Shown piece by piece: positions 1-8,000 of a stretch of 11,304 nt of DNA. Source of the DNA: Gammaproteobacteria bacterium UBA3532 (lineage in GTDB: Bacteria > Pseudomonadota > Gammaproteobacteria > Enterobacterales > UBA3532); contig DFOV01000293.1 in assembly GCA_002376965.1 (NCBI GenBank), positions 1 to 11,304 of the forward strand, given 5' to 3'. Each line of letters starts with the position of its first letter. Positions within the stretch are counted from its first letter, which is position 1. Made by a program: the position numbers and the translations under genes. Below the pieces are notes generated by a model. That model was not told where the DNA came from. It was given only the letters and a program-made list of their open reading frames with translations, and did no database searches.

Positions 1-294
1 GCTGTTAATAGTGGCCACTGGCCACTGCTGCGCTTTGATCCGCGCCGAGCAGAGCAAGGCCAAAACCCATTAAAGCTTGATAGTAAACCGCCCAGCGTCA
101 GCTATCGTGAATTTGTCCAGAGCGAAACCCGATTTAGCATGTTGTGGCGCAGCCATCCAGACAACGCCGAATCATTACTCAAGCGCTCAGAGCAAGAAAT
201 ATCTGATCGTTATAAACGCTACCATGATTTAGCTGCGCTCGATTGGCATCATGCCCCCGTTGTAGAGCCTCGTGGAGATAAAAACAATGATTGA
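1..294 (+). CDS. nifJ: Pyruvate:ferredoxin (flavodoxin) oxidoreductase, C-terminal end (5' part outside window)
   Basis: Frame 1 is open from the window edge to TGA at 292-294, giving the last 97 residues of a protein whose start lies upstream. The stretch GHWPLLRFDPRR (about residues 5-16 of the fragment), then NPLKLDSKPP and ETRFSMLWRSHP, matches the conserved end of NifJ/YdbK-type single-chain pyruvate:ferredoxin oxidoreductases. In these enzymes this segment closes the C-terminal thiamine-diphosphate domain. The full enzyme (about 1170-1200 residues in the family) uses thiamine diphosphate and 4Fe-4S clusters in the cytoplasm to convert pyruvate and CoA into acetyl-CoA and CO2, passing electrons to ferredoxin or flavodoxin. 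None of the cluster-binding or TPP motifs are in view, so only the C-terminal match supports the call. Its stop codon lies inside the next gene (8-nt overlap), which argues for co-translation. The symbol follows family similarity; ydbK/por names are also used. Confidence 0.88.
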   Translation, partial: AVNSGHWPLLRFDPRRAEQGQNPLKLDSKPPSVSYREFVQSETRFSMLWRSHPDNAESLLKRSEQEISDRYKRYHDLAALDWHHAPVVEPRGDKNND

Positions 295-1300
295 TTTAAC
301 CACCGAATATTTAGGCCTAAGTCTTAAAAATCCGCTGATTGCATCGGCTTTTCCACGAAACGCAGAGCTGGCATTTGCCCAAACGTTAGAAAGCGCAGGG
401 GTCGGGGCTATTGTTCTGCCATCGTTGTTTGAAGAAGCCATTATTCACGAGCAACAAACCATGTCGCGTTTTGTGTATGAACAGGAAACTGGGTTTCCTG
501 AGTCGGCCAATTTTTTACCCCAGGCGCATGACTTTGAACATACATTGGACAAGTACTTAGACAGTATTCGCCAACTCAAAGAGCACTTGTCCATCCCTGT
601 CATTGCCAGCCTGAATGGCGACACCAACGAAGGCTGGCTCGATTACGCCAAAGAGCTCGAACTGGCAGGTGCCGATGCGCTGGAACTGAACATCTACCAC
701 ATCGCCGCAGACGGAAGCGAACCCGCCAGAGACGTAGAACAACGCTACTGTGAAATCGTGGCACGAATTACAGCAGAAGTTGACATCCCAGTAGCCATAA
801 AAATCGGCTCACAATTCTCTTCCCCAGCCCATTTTGCATTGCAGCTACAGCAATCCGGCGCAGCAGGCATTGTAATTTTCAATCGCTTTTACCTGCCTGA
901 CATCGATATTGATAATCGCGAAGTGGTGCCGGACATTCAGCTGTCTCAGCCCTGGGAATCCTTATTGCGCATACGCTGGGCCGCCATTCTTAGCCATCAG
1001 CTATCGATTCCTGTTAGTGTCACCGGCGGCTTCCACCAATACCAAGACACCGCCAAAGCCATCTTGGTCGGTGCCCAGACCATTCAACTCTGCAGCGCCA
1101 TCATTCGCCAAGGCCCTTATGCCATCGAAACCATCCTCAAACACCTGCGCCTATGGATGAATCAACACGAATATGCCTCACTCAACCAAATTCGCGGCAG
1201 CATGAGCCAAAAAAACGCCGCCGATCCATCAGCCTATGAGCGAGCGAATTACGTAAAAGTGATGGATAGCTACCAAGCTGCGGACGGGGTTTGGCGGTGA
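287..1300 (+). CDS. Dihydroorotate dehydrogenase-like flavoprotein
   Basis: A 337-residue cytoplasmic TIM-barrel flavoprotein of the 'dihydroorotate dehydrogenase-like' family often found beside nifJ. The ATG at 287 is preferred because GGAG at 274-277 sits 9 nt before it; an in-frame GTG at 272 would itself overlap that site. Visible family blocks are the N-terminal LGLSLKNPLIASA, then SLNGDTNEGWLDYA followed by GADALELNIY (to residue 137), VAIKIGSQFSS with Lys172, FNRFYLPDID, and the FMN-phosphate-binding TGGFH (246-250) followed by GAQTIQL. The end, IRGSMSQKN, is also typical. Authentic class 1 dihydroorotate dehydrogenases have an N-x-S-x-P-N segment and a catalytic Cys or Ser loop after the strand ending at Asn135. 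Here the sequence continues I-Y-H-I-A-A-D, so a true PyrD role is doubtful. The overlap with nifJ suggests a job tied to pyruvate oxidation or ferredoxin-linked redox, but that is inference and the substrate is unknown. Confidence 0.88.
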   Translation: MIDLTTEYLGLSLKNPLIASAFPRNAELAFAQTLESAGVGAIVLPSLFEEAIIHEQQTMSRFVYEQETGFPESANFLPQAHDFEHTLDKYLDSIRQLKEHLSIPVIASLNGDTNEGWLDYAKELELAGADALELNIYHIAADGSEPARDVEQRYCEIVARITAEVDIPVAIKIGSQFSSPAHFALQLQQSGAAGIVIFNRFYLPDIDIDNREVVPDIQLSQPWESLLRIRWAAILSHQLSIPVSVTGGFHQYQDTAKAILVGAQTIQLCSAIIRQGPYAIETILKHLRLWMNQHEYASLNQIRGSMSQKNAADPSAYERANYVKVMDSYQAADGVWR

Positions 1301-1303
1301 GGC

Positions 1304-1383
1304 GGTGGACGACTGATCGCGAAATTTTGCGATGCAGAAGCTCAAGCGCTTTAGAGGCATCTTTAGCCTAATGTCAGTCCACC
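1304..1383. terminator. Branched inverted repeat downstream of the nifJ operon, possible terminator
   Basis: GGTGGAC at 1304-1310 pairs with GTCCACC at 1377-1383. After a 2-nt bulge the pairing continues with CTGA at 1313-1316 against TCAG at 1374-1377, the last base being shared. Inside are a hairpin built from ATCGC (1316-1320) and GCGAT (1329-1333) with AAA/TTT continuing the stem, a palindromic AAGCGCTT (1344-1351), and an AGGC/GCCT mini-stem (1355-1369). There is no run of T after the stem, so it is not a classical intrinsic terminator. Its position 4 nt after the stop codon fits a transcript end or a 3'-protecting structure. Pairing was judged by eye only. Confidence 0.3.
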
Positions 1384-1533
1384 CACCAATTCTAACCTTC
1401 CATATCGCTTCAATCACTCCATCGAAATGCCAAGGATGTGTGACTATGACTGCCGAAGGCCAGATAAAATAAGCCTATTCGCTGTATGCACAAAAAATCG
1501 GCATATATGCTGCTCCGCAAAAACTTTGTTCTG

Positions 1534-1562
1534 TTGCTATGAGTTATAAACTTACCTATGAT
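1534..1562 (+). promoter_or_regulatory. Predicted sigma70 promoter of recCBD
   Basis: TTGCTA (1534-1539) and TATGAT (1557-1562) are separated by exactly 17 bp. They match the sigma70 consensus boxes at 4 of 6 and 5 of 6 positions respectively. Transcription would begin near 1568-1570, leaving a leader of about 100 nt before the recC ATG. It is the best promoter-like match I found in the gap and reads in the right direction. No LexA-type box was seen next to it, in keeping with recBCD generally being expressed constitutively at low level. The prediction rests on sequence match only. Confidence 0.5.
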
Positions 1563-1563
1563 C

Positions 1564-1575
1564 AACGCATGCGTT
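1564..1575. promoter_or_regulatory. Perfect 12-bp palindrome at the predicted transcription start
   Basis: AACGCATGCGTT is identical to its own reverse complement. It begins 2 bp after the predicted -10 box, so it would span +1 of the recC promoter. That position is typical of a repressor operator, since bound protein would block initiation. The palindrome does not extend into its flanks, and 12-bp palindromes also arise by chance, so a regulatory role is a suggestion only. I do not recognise the motif as the site of a specific regulator. Confidence 0.25.
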
Positions 1576-1619
1576 TTCGTTTGCCCTGCCATGAAAAAGT
1601 TTTAGGAAATAATGATTTT

Positions 1620-1657
1620 TAATTCAGGTGTCCAAGGGCCATGCTACTAATTCAGGT
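1620..1657 (+). repeat. Direct repeat TAATTCAGGT x2 in the recC leader
   Basis: TAATTCAGGT occurs at 1620-1629 and again at 1648-1657, a 28-bp period. Each copy ends in AGGT and is followed by an ATG, 11 nt after the first copy (ATG 1641) and 14 nt after the second (ATG 1672, recC). The repeat may be a small duplication of a weak translation-initiation region, or chance. The second copy provides the only Shine-Dalgarno-like AGG ahead of recC, at an unusually long distance. Confidence 0.45.
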
Positions 1658-1694
1658 AACGACTCTCCCCCATGCTAACCATCTACCCCAGTAA
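1641..1694 (+). other. Possible 17-codon leader ORF overlapping the recC start
   Basis: ATG at 1641 opens a 17-codon frame that stops at TAA 1692-1694, 23 nt inside recC and in the +1 frame relative to it. AAGGG at 1634-1638 lies very close to this ATG (2 nt), and AGGT of the upstream repeat copy lies 11 nt away. Ribosomes reading it would pass over the recC ATG and terminate just beyond it, which could allow reinitiation or interference. No peptide similarity is recognised, and it may be untranslated. Confidence 0.15.
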
Positions 1695-4600
1695 CCGCTG
1701 CGAATATTTAGTCACGCTTTTAATGAAGCTGATGGAAATGCCGATGGTCGATGGCGACGTGTCGCCGTTATCGGCGCTACAGCCAGAGCATGTGGTGTTG
1801 CAAAATGCAGGTATTCAGCATTGGCTATCGATGCAGCTAGCTGAGCATCAGGGCGTGGCGATGAATATCGATTATGATTTTCCGGCGGCGTTTTTATGGA
1901 AGATGATGCGTCGTGTGGTGCCTGATACCATCGACAAAGAAAATCCTTATAGTCGTGAGGTGATGCAGTGGCGGATTGATGCCTTGTTGCGCGGTGATGA
2001 GGGCGAAAAGCCGGTGTTGGCTCCAGCGCGGCATTATTGGCAATCTGGCCCGCGCTATTTACACGAGCTTAAGCGCTTTCAGTTGGCGAGCAAGTTGGCG
2101 GATTTGTTTGAGCAGTATTTGATGTTTCGCCCGCAGTGGATAAAGGCCTGGGAAAAGGGGGAGCGAGTAACAGGATTGGCGGACGAGGGCTGGCAGGCTG
2201 AAATCTGGCGTTTGTTAACCGAACAAGATCAGGGCCATTTGTTGCATTGGATGGAAAAAAGCAAAACAGCCTTAACCACGCCGCGTGCCCAGCGTGCCTT
2301 GCCGCAACGTACTTTCTGGTTTTGTTTAAACACCATGCCTGCCGATTGGATCGATTTTCTGCGCATGATAGGCGATGTCATTGATATTCATTTATTCATT
2401 CTTAACCCCAGCGATGAATATTGGCAGGATATCCAAAGCGAAAAATCTCAGGCGCGCCAGCGGGTGCAATGGTTAAGCCAGGGGCAGGAAGAGGTGCTGC
2501 CATCTTTCACTGGTAACCCCTTATTGGCGTCGTTAGGAAGGCAGGGGCAAGAGTTTATTCATCTGTGGTATGCCCAGCCGGTTGAAGAAATCGCTGTTTT
2601 TGACCCGCCTGCTGGAGCCAATGTGCTAGAACAAATTCAATGCGACATTTTGCAATTGCACGATGCCAGAGAAGCGCCACAGCAATGGGTGGATGACAGC
2701 ATTGAAGTAGTGTCTGCCCACAGCGCCCTGCGTGAAGTGCAGGGGTTGCATGATTGGTTGCTGGGTATGCTGAATAAGTATCCCGACATTCAACCGAGGG
2801 ATATTTTAGTGATGTGCCCCAACGTTGAAGACTATGCACCCTATATCGATGCTGTTTTTAGCCAATATTGGGAACATCAAGAAGGCGTTGCCCCTTTGCC
2901 TTGTTCGATTGCCGATAGAAGCATGAGCGACAGTGAGCCGATGGTGCAGTCGTTTATGCAGTTGTTGCAGCTGCCGGATAGCCGGTTCAGTGTGACGGAA
3001 ATTATGGCGTTGTTGCAGGTGCCAGCGATTACGCGACGGTTTGGTTTGGAGCCTGACGATATTCAACGCTTTGGTTGCTGGGTCGAGTCGATGGGGATCC
3101 ACTGGGGGGTGGATGCCAAGCATCAAGCGAGTTTGGATTTGCCGGATCATGGCCATTACACCTGGGAGCAAGGCTTGCGGCGATTATTGCGTGGCTTTGT
3201 ATGGGGTGATGAGGTGGTGTTGCGCGAAGGCGATTTATTGTTGCCGTGGGTTGATGGTGATGACGCCCGCTGTCTTGGTCAGTTCATCGCTTTGATTGAG
3301 CTTTTGGAGCAGCAATCCAACCAACTACGCGAGAGTCGCAAGGTGGATGAGTGGGTCACATTGCTCGATGGTTGGTTAACCGAGCTGTATGATCCAACGG
3401 AAGACGAGCTGGAAGCGCGCTCGGCCATTCAACAAGCGATAAACCAGTTGGCGAAAGACACCAATACGGCTAGCTATGATGAAAAGCTAAGTCTTGCGGT
3501 GGTGCGAGATTACCTGTCGCGCCAGTTCTCACAACCAGAAACCCGCCAACGCTTTCTAACCGGCCAGATCACCTTTTGTTCGATGATTCCGATGCGCAGT
3601 GTGCCCTTTAAAATCATCGCCATGTTGGGGTTAAACGACGGTGATTTTCCTCGCCAGCGCCAACCGCTGGGGTTTGATCTGATTGCCGCTAGTGGCGAAC
3701 ACCAGATGGGCGATCGCTCTCGGCGGGGAGATGATCGCTATCTCTTTTTAGAAGGCATTCTATCGGCGCGAAAAGCACTCTATTTGAGCTATCAAGGCCA
3801 CCGAGTGAAAGACAACGCGCCGCGTCAGCCATCGTTGGTGTTAAACGAATTAATGGTCTATTTGAGTCAGGGATATGGTTGGGATTTTGCCGACTCTGGC
3901 TCGCAAAGCGCGCTTCACCAACTGCCACTGCATCCATTTAGCCCAGCCAATTATCAAGGCGATGCGGTCAGCTTTGATCCGGCGTGGTATCAATTGATGC
4001 AGCGAACGTTGAATCCGGCGGGCCTTGGTTCTGGTTCGCCTGAAAAAACGGCTATCCAAAATCTGACTCACATCACTCCCAGCGATACGCAGTTGCACCT
4101 GACGGTTGAAAACTTGATCAAAGCGCTTGAGCACCCCTGCCATTATTTTGCTGAGCAGCGTTTGGGTGTTTATTTTAATAAGGGAGCTAGTCAGCCGTTA
4201 AGCGATAGCGAGCCATTTGAGGTAAACCATCTGCAACGCTATCTTTTTCAGCAAGATGTTATCGAACAGGTGTTGGAGGGCGGTGATGCCAGGCAATCAA
4301 TGGCCATTTGGTTAGCCGGTCAGCAATTGCCTTCGACGCCCAATGTGCCTGAAAAGCTGGATGAGTGGGCCGGGTTAGCCGAGTCATTTGGCCAATCGTT
4401 AGTCGCCGCTGGGGCACAGCAGGTTGAAAAGGTCGCTGTGGTCTACCGGTTAGGCGACATCGAAATCAGTGGCGAGCTGCCGGTGTTAGATCAGCAAGGA
4501 GTGCGTCAATTGCTGCATTGGCGGCTGGCCGATCCCAAATCGAAAGACTATTTGCGGCTATGGTTATATCACTTGTTGGCCTGTCATCAGTGGCCCGAAT

Positions 4601-5022
4601 TGGCCACCCAAGGCAAATTGCAAAGTGTTGGTTGGTATCGCAAAGGTGAAAAAGCCCAAGGTGTTGAATTAGTGCTTGATGCCGTTGCCGATCCCGCCCA
4701 GCAGTTAGAGCAGGTGGTGGCCTTTTACCAACAGCTATTAGAACAGCCAGAATGTTTGCATATGGATTTAGCGCGAACTTACTATAAAAAAACCAGTAGC
4801 AAGCGCTCTCCCAAGCCTTTCACCGCACGAGATTATTATAGCTATTGGGTTGGTTCAGGCTTTCAACCGGGTATAGGCTTAGATCCTTATTATCAGTTTT
4901 TCTGGCCCGAGCCACCGACATGGACAGATGCGCTCGAAAAGCGGCTGACTCAAGTTTATATCGCTCCACTAACGGCGATCAAAGAGCGTTTAATTAGCGA
5001 CGAGCCGGAGGAAGGCGAGTGA
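1672..5022 (+). CDS. recC: RecBCD enzyme (exonuclease V) subunit RecC
   Basis: The 1116-residue product (E. coli RecC is 1122) is the structural subunit that splits the DNA duplex, holds RecB and RecD together and scans the 3' strand for Chi. The start is the ATG opening MLTIYPSNR, which aligns with the E. coli N-terminus MLRVYHSNR; an in-frame TAA at 1657-1659 excludes anything further upstream. Conserved blocks are ADLFEQYL (143-150), GNPLLASLG, PRDILVMCPN, LPDSRFSV, MPMRSVPFK, LGLNDGDFPR (652-661), GDRSRRGDDRYLFLE (from 680) and the C-terminal inactive nuclease-like domain. As in the family, no functional Walker motif is present. Initiation looks weak: the 10 nt before the ATG are pyrimidine-rich and the nearest AGG is 14 nt away, consistent with low expression. 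Several Chi-channel positions differ from E. coli (see findings). The TGA stop overlaps the recB ATG by one base, so translation is probably coupled. Confidence 0.97.
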   Translation: MLTIYPSNRCEYLVTLLMKLMEMPMVDGDVSPLSALQPEHVVLQNAGIQHWLSMQLAEHQGVAMNIDYDFPAAFLWKMMRRVVPDTIDKENPYSREVMQWRIDALLRGDEGEKPVLAPARHYWQSGPRYLHELKRFQLASKLADLFEQYLMFRPQWIKAWEKGERVTGLADEGWQAEIWRLLTEQDQGHLLHWMEKSKTALTTPRAQRALPQRTFWFCLNTMPADWIDFLRMIGDVIDIHLFILNPSDEYWQDIQSEKSQARQRVQWLSQGQEEVLPSFTGNPLLASLGRQGQEFIHLWYAQPVEEIAVFDPPAGANVLEQIQCDILQLHDAREAPQQWVDDSIEVVSAHSALREVQGLHDWLLGMLNKYPDIQPRDILVMCPNVEDYAPYIDAVFSQYWEHQEGVAPLPCSIADRSMSDSEPMVQSFMQLLQLPDSRFSVTEIMALLQVPAITRRFGLEPDDIQRFGCWVESMGIHWGVDAKHQASLDLPDHGHYTWEQGLRRLLRGFVWGDEVVLREGDLLLPWVDGDDARCLGQFIALIELLEQQSNQLRESRKVDEWVTLLDGWLTELYDPTEDELEARSAIQQAINQLAKDTNTASYDEKLSLAVVRDYLSRQFSQPETRQRFLTGQITFCSMIPMRSVPFKIIAMLGLNDGDFPRQRQPLGFDLIAASGEHQMGDRSRRGDDRYLFLEGILSARKALYLSYQGHRVKDNAPRQPSLVLNELMVYLSQGYGWDFADSGSQSALHQLPLHPFSPANYQGDAVSFDPAWYQLMQRTLNPAGLGSGSPEKTAIQNLTHITPSDTQLHLTVENLIKALEHPCHYFAEQRLGVYFNKGASQPLSDSEPFEVNHLQRYLFQQDVIEQVLEGGDARQSMAIWLAGQQLPSTPNVPEKLDEWAGLAESFGQSLVAAGAQQVEKVAVVYRLGDIEISGELPVLDQQGVRQLLHWRLADPKSKDYLRLWLYHLLACHQWPELATQGKLQSVGWYRKGEKAQGVELVLDAVADPAQQLEQVVAFYQQLLEQPECLHMDLARTYYKKTSSKRSPKPFTARDYYSYWVGSGFQPGIGLDPYYQFFWPEPPTWTDALEKRLTQVYIAPLTAIKERLISDEPEEGE

Positions 5023-5024
5023 TG
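5007..5024 (+). promoter_or_regulatory. Ribosome-binding site and start of recB
   Basis: GGAGG at 5007-5011, with GGAAGG-like purines continuing to 5015, lies in the last recC codons. Two starts follow: GTG at 5019 and ATG at 5022. The ATG forms a TGATG junction with the recC stop at 5020-5022. I prefer the ATG because of codon strength and the overlap, but the 7-nt spacing to GTG is also acceptable. The choice changes the protein by one residue. Confidence 0.6.
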
Positions 5025-8000
5025 ACTAAAGATTTAGCCTGCCGCCCACTGATCGTTGAAGATATGCCGCTCAATGGAAGGCATTTGATTGAGGCCAGCG
5101 CAGGCACAGGAAAAACGTTTAACATTGTTCGCATCTATTTGCGCTTGTTGCTTGAGCGTGAGCTAAGCGTTCAGCAGATATTGGTTGTGACCTTTACTAA
5201 GGCCGCCACCGAAGAATTGCGCGGGCGGTTGCGCCAGGCTGTGCGTGACACTTTAGCGAATTGGGACGAAGCGGATGACGATTTTATCCGCTGTCTATCA
5301 CAGCGCATCCCAGCAGACCTCGCCAAGGCGCGGCTGCAGGTGGCGCTGCTGGATATGGATGAAGCCAGCATTTATACCATTCATGGCTTTTGCAAACGGG
5401 TATTATCCGAACAGGCCTTTGCCAGCCAGTTGCCCTTTGATATGACGATGGAGGTGGATAGCTCGGCCTATGTTTTGACGGCAGTCGGCGATGCGTATCG
5501 GCGTCTTACTCAGCAGCCTGAGACATTTAAATTAATCACTGATAAATGGCCAACGCCCGAGTCTTTCATTGGCACCTTTCGCGAGATTTTGTTAAGTGAT
5601 GCAGCGCTTGATGTGGATTCGGTTGACGACTTTAAAGCTGAGGTGGCAGAAAAGCGCCAGCAAGCGCATCAAGCGCTAATGGCGCTGGACGAGGGTTTGC
5701 AGATCCTTATCAACGCGACCAAAGGCAAGTCTGTTGAACGGCAGCAAGAATATGCTGCTTTATGCCATTGGCTCACTTTAGATGAGGTGATGTCGATCCC
5801 CGCCGAGGCTAAGGCATTTGTAGACAAAAGGCGCTTAAAGAGCAAAGTGCTCGAACCGTGGCGTGAAGACATCGGTCAGCTGTTTGATCAGATCCGTGAC
5901 TATGTCAGCTTGGCAGATAATTATGAATCGAGCTGTTTGGATCTTCAGCGTATGGCGCTGGTAGCATCGTGGCTTCCCGATCTGCAACAAGCCGTTCGTG
6001 CCCATAAACGCCAGCAACAGGCCCTTGATTTTGATGACCTGATTTATCAAGTCTGGCAAGCGCTGCATTCGCCAGAGGGAAGTGAAGAAAGCAGTGAAGA
6101 AAAAGCTGAAGAACCACTCGCTCAGCATTCATGGAGTCACCAACATGTATTACGCCAGAAGCTAGCCCAGACCTTTCCGGTAGCCTTGGTGGACGAGTTT
6201 CAGGATACGGACAACAAACAATACGCCATTTTTGATCGGATATATCAAGAAAGGGATAACACGCTTTTTATGATTGGTGATCCCAAGCAGGCGATTTATA
6301 GCTTTAGGGGCGGCGATATTTTTTGTTACCTGGCGGCGCGCGCCCATGCCGATTATCAGTGGGATATGGATACTAACTGGCGTTCGTCAGTCGATATGAT
6401 CGCGGCCTATAACCGTCTGTTTTATGGGGCTCCTCTGGATTCGGCAAAGGGCCGTGATATCTTTGGCTACGGCATTCGCTATACGCCGGTTTTAGCGTCA
6501 CCTAAGGCGAGTGATCATATTATCGCCGACAGCGCCGAGCGCGCGGCGATGAACTGGGTGCATCTCACGGATTTAGCCTCAGATAACAATGACGATATTT
6601 TTCAGCAGTCGGCGTTGTGGTGCGCGATGGAAATTCGGCGTCTGCTGACTGAACCGGCGCTGATCAACGGTGAGCCGATGCGCGCGGAAGATATTGCCTT
6701 GCTGGTGAAAGATCGATCTGAAGCGAGCTGGATCAAAAAAGCGCTGGATCACTGTGGTTTAAGCTCGGTGTATCTCAGCGTGCGTGACAATGTGTTGTTA
6801 AGTGATGAAGCCAATGAGTTAGTCAGGGTGTTAAACGGCATTTTACACCCCGAAGACAACCGCTGTTTATCCACGGCACTGGCAACACGCTATTTTAATC
6901 TCGATATGCCCTCGCTGGCTCAATTGCATGACGATGAGCTGTTATGGGAGCAGTGGCGCAATGTGCTTTTTGAACTGCGTATGTTGTGGGAAAAGCGCAG
7001 CTTTATTGTGATGATGCAGCGGATTATTCAACACTATTATCAGCCTATTTCATCACGTACCGAAAGAGGACTGACCAACAGCCTGCATTTAATGGAGCTG
7101 CTTCAAGCTGAGAGCCTGCGCCATCCATTGCCTTTGTCTTTGCTGCAGTGGTTTGAAAAGCAGCGCGAGGACGCCTTGGCCGCTTCGGAACATGAGCTGC
7201 GCCTTGAAAGCGATGAACAACTGATCCGCATCATTACTCAGCATGGTTCAAAAGGTTTGGAATATCCCGTTGTTTTTATTCCTTTTGCCGCGCGCGCCAA
7301 AGGTTCGTCCCGAAAATCGGTGTGGTTGCGCTACCATGATCAGCAATTTAATGCTCGTTACTATTTGGGAACCGCTACTGACATACAGGAAAAAGCCACC
7401 GAGGAATCCCTGGCAGAGGAGATGCGTTTGCTGTATGTGGCGGTGACACGGGCGGTGCATCGTTGTTATCTGGTCACGGCACCCTTTAAGCAAACCCATT
7501 TGTCGCCCTTAGGTCTGGCGCTCGGATTGGATGCGGATGAAGGCTATCAGGATAAGGTTGAGGCGATGGTTCAAGAGTTGCCTCAAGCGATGGTTGCACT
7601 AGAAGCGCCAAGCCAGCAAGCGGCGCGTTTACCTAAGCTTATGCAGCAGGAACAGGTAGCCCTAAAGCCGCCCCAAACCATGCACCGTAGCATTGAAAAG
7701 GATTGGTGGCTGAGTTCTTTCTCGGCACTAACCAAAAACTTTGCCCATCGTGTATTGGTGAAAGATCGGGATGATGAACTGGAGCAACCCACCATGCATC
7801 CTAGCGACGCATTGCGCTTCCGGCTGCAAAAGGGCGCCAAGGCTGGCAACTTGCTACATGACATTCTGGAAAAGCTCGACTTTCAACAACCGGATTGGTC
7901 TGAATTATCAAATCTCGATTTAACCCGTTTTGCCAGCGGAGAAAATGACAAGCTACGGCAGGAGCTAATAGCATGGCTAGCCGACGTTTTGCAAAGCCCG

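Larger units (their letters stand above)
1301..1671. other. Intergenic region upstream of recC, no supported gene
   Basis: This 371-bp gap separates the nifJ operon from recC. The first 80 bp form a branched inverted repeat, and the last 140 bp carry a predicted promoter, a palindrome at the predicted start site, a direct repeat and a short leader ORF, all listed separately. A further perfect 10-bp palindrome, GCATATATGC, lies at 1501-1510, about 24 bp before the predicted -35 box. Open frames exist on both strands (for example 1371-1472 plus and 1410-1592 minus), but none has a ribosome-binding site or a recognisable product. The stretch is richer in A+T than the neighbouring genes, as expected for a control region. 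No tRNA or transposon terminus was recognised. Confidence 0.7.

Noticed and set aside
272..289. GTG at 272 as the start of the dihydroorotate-dehydrogenase-like gene
   Set aside because: The GTG overlaps the GGAG that is correctly spaced for the ATG at 287, and the family N-terminus aligns with MIDL.
1371..1472. 33-codon plus-strand ORF in the intergenic region
   Set aside because: There is no ribosome-binding site, it overlaps the inverted repeat, and the product resembles nothing recognisable.
1410..1592. 60-codon minus-strand ORF across the recC promoter region
   Set aside because: There is no Shine-Dalgarno sequence, the composition is not protein-like, and it lies opposite the predicted recC promoter; most likely chance.
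1301..1671. LexA (SOS) box before recC
   Set aside because: No CTG-N10-CAG pair with the expected A/T centre was seen near the predicted promoter.
2555..3171. Minus-strand open frames of 94 and 121 codons inside recC
   Set aside because: They lie opposite strongly conserved recC coding sequence, have no family match and are best explained as shadows of its codon usage.
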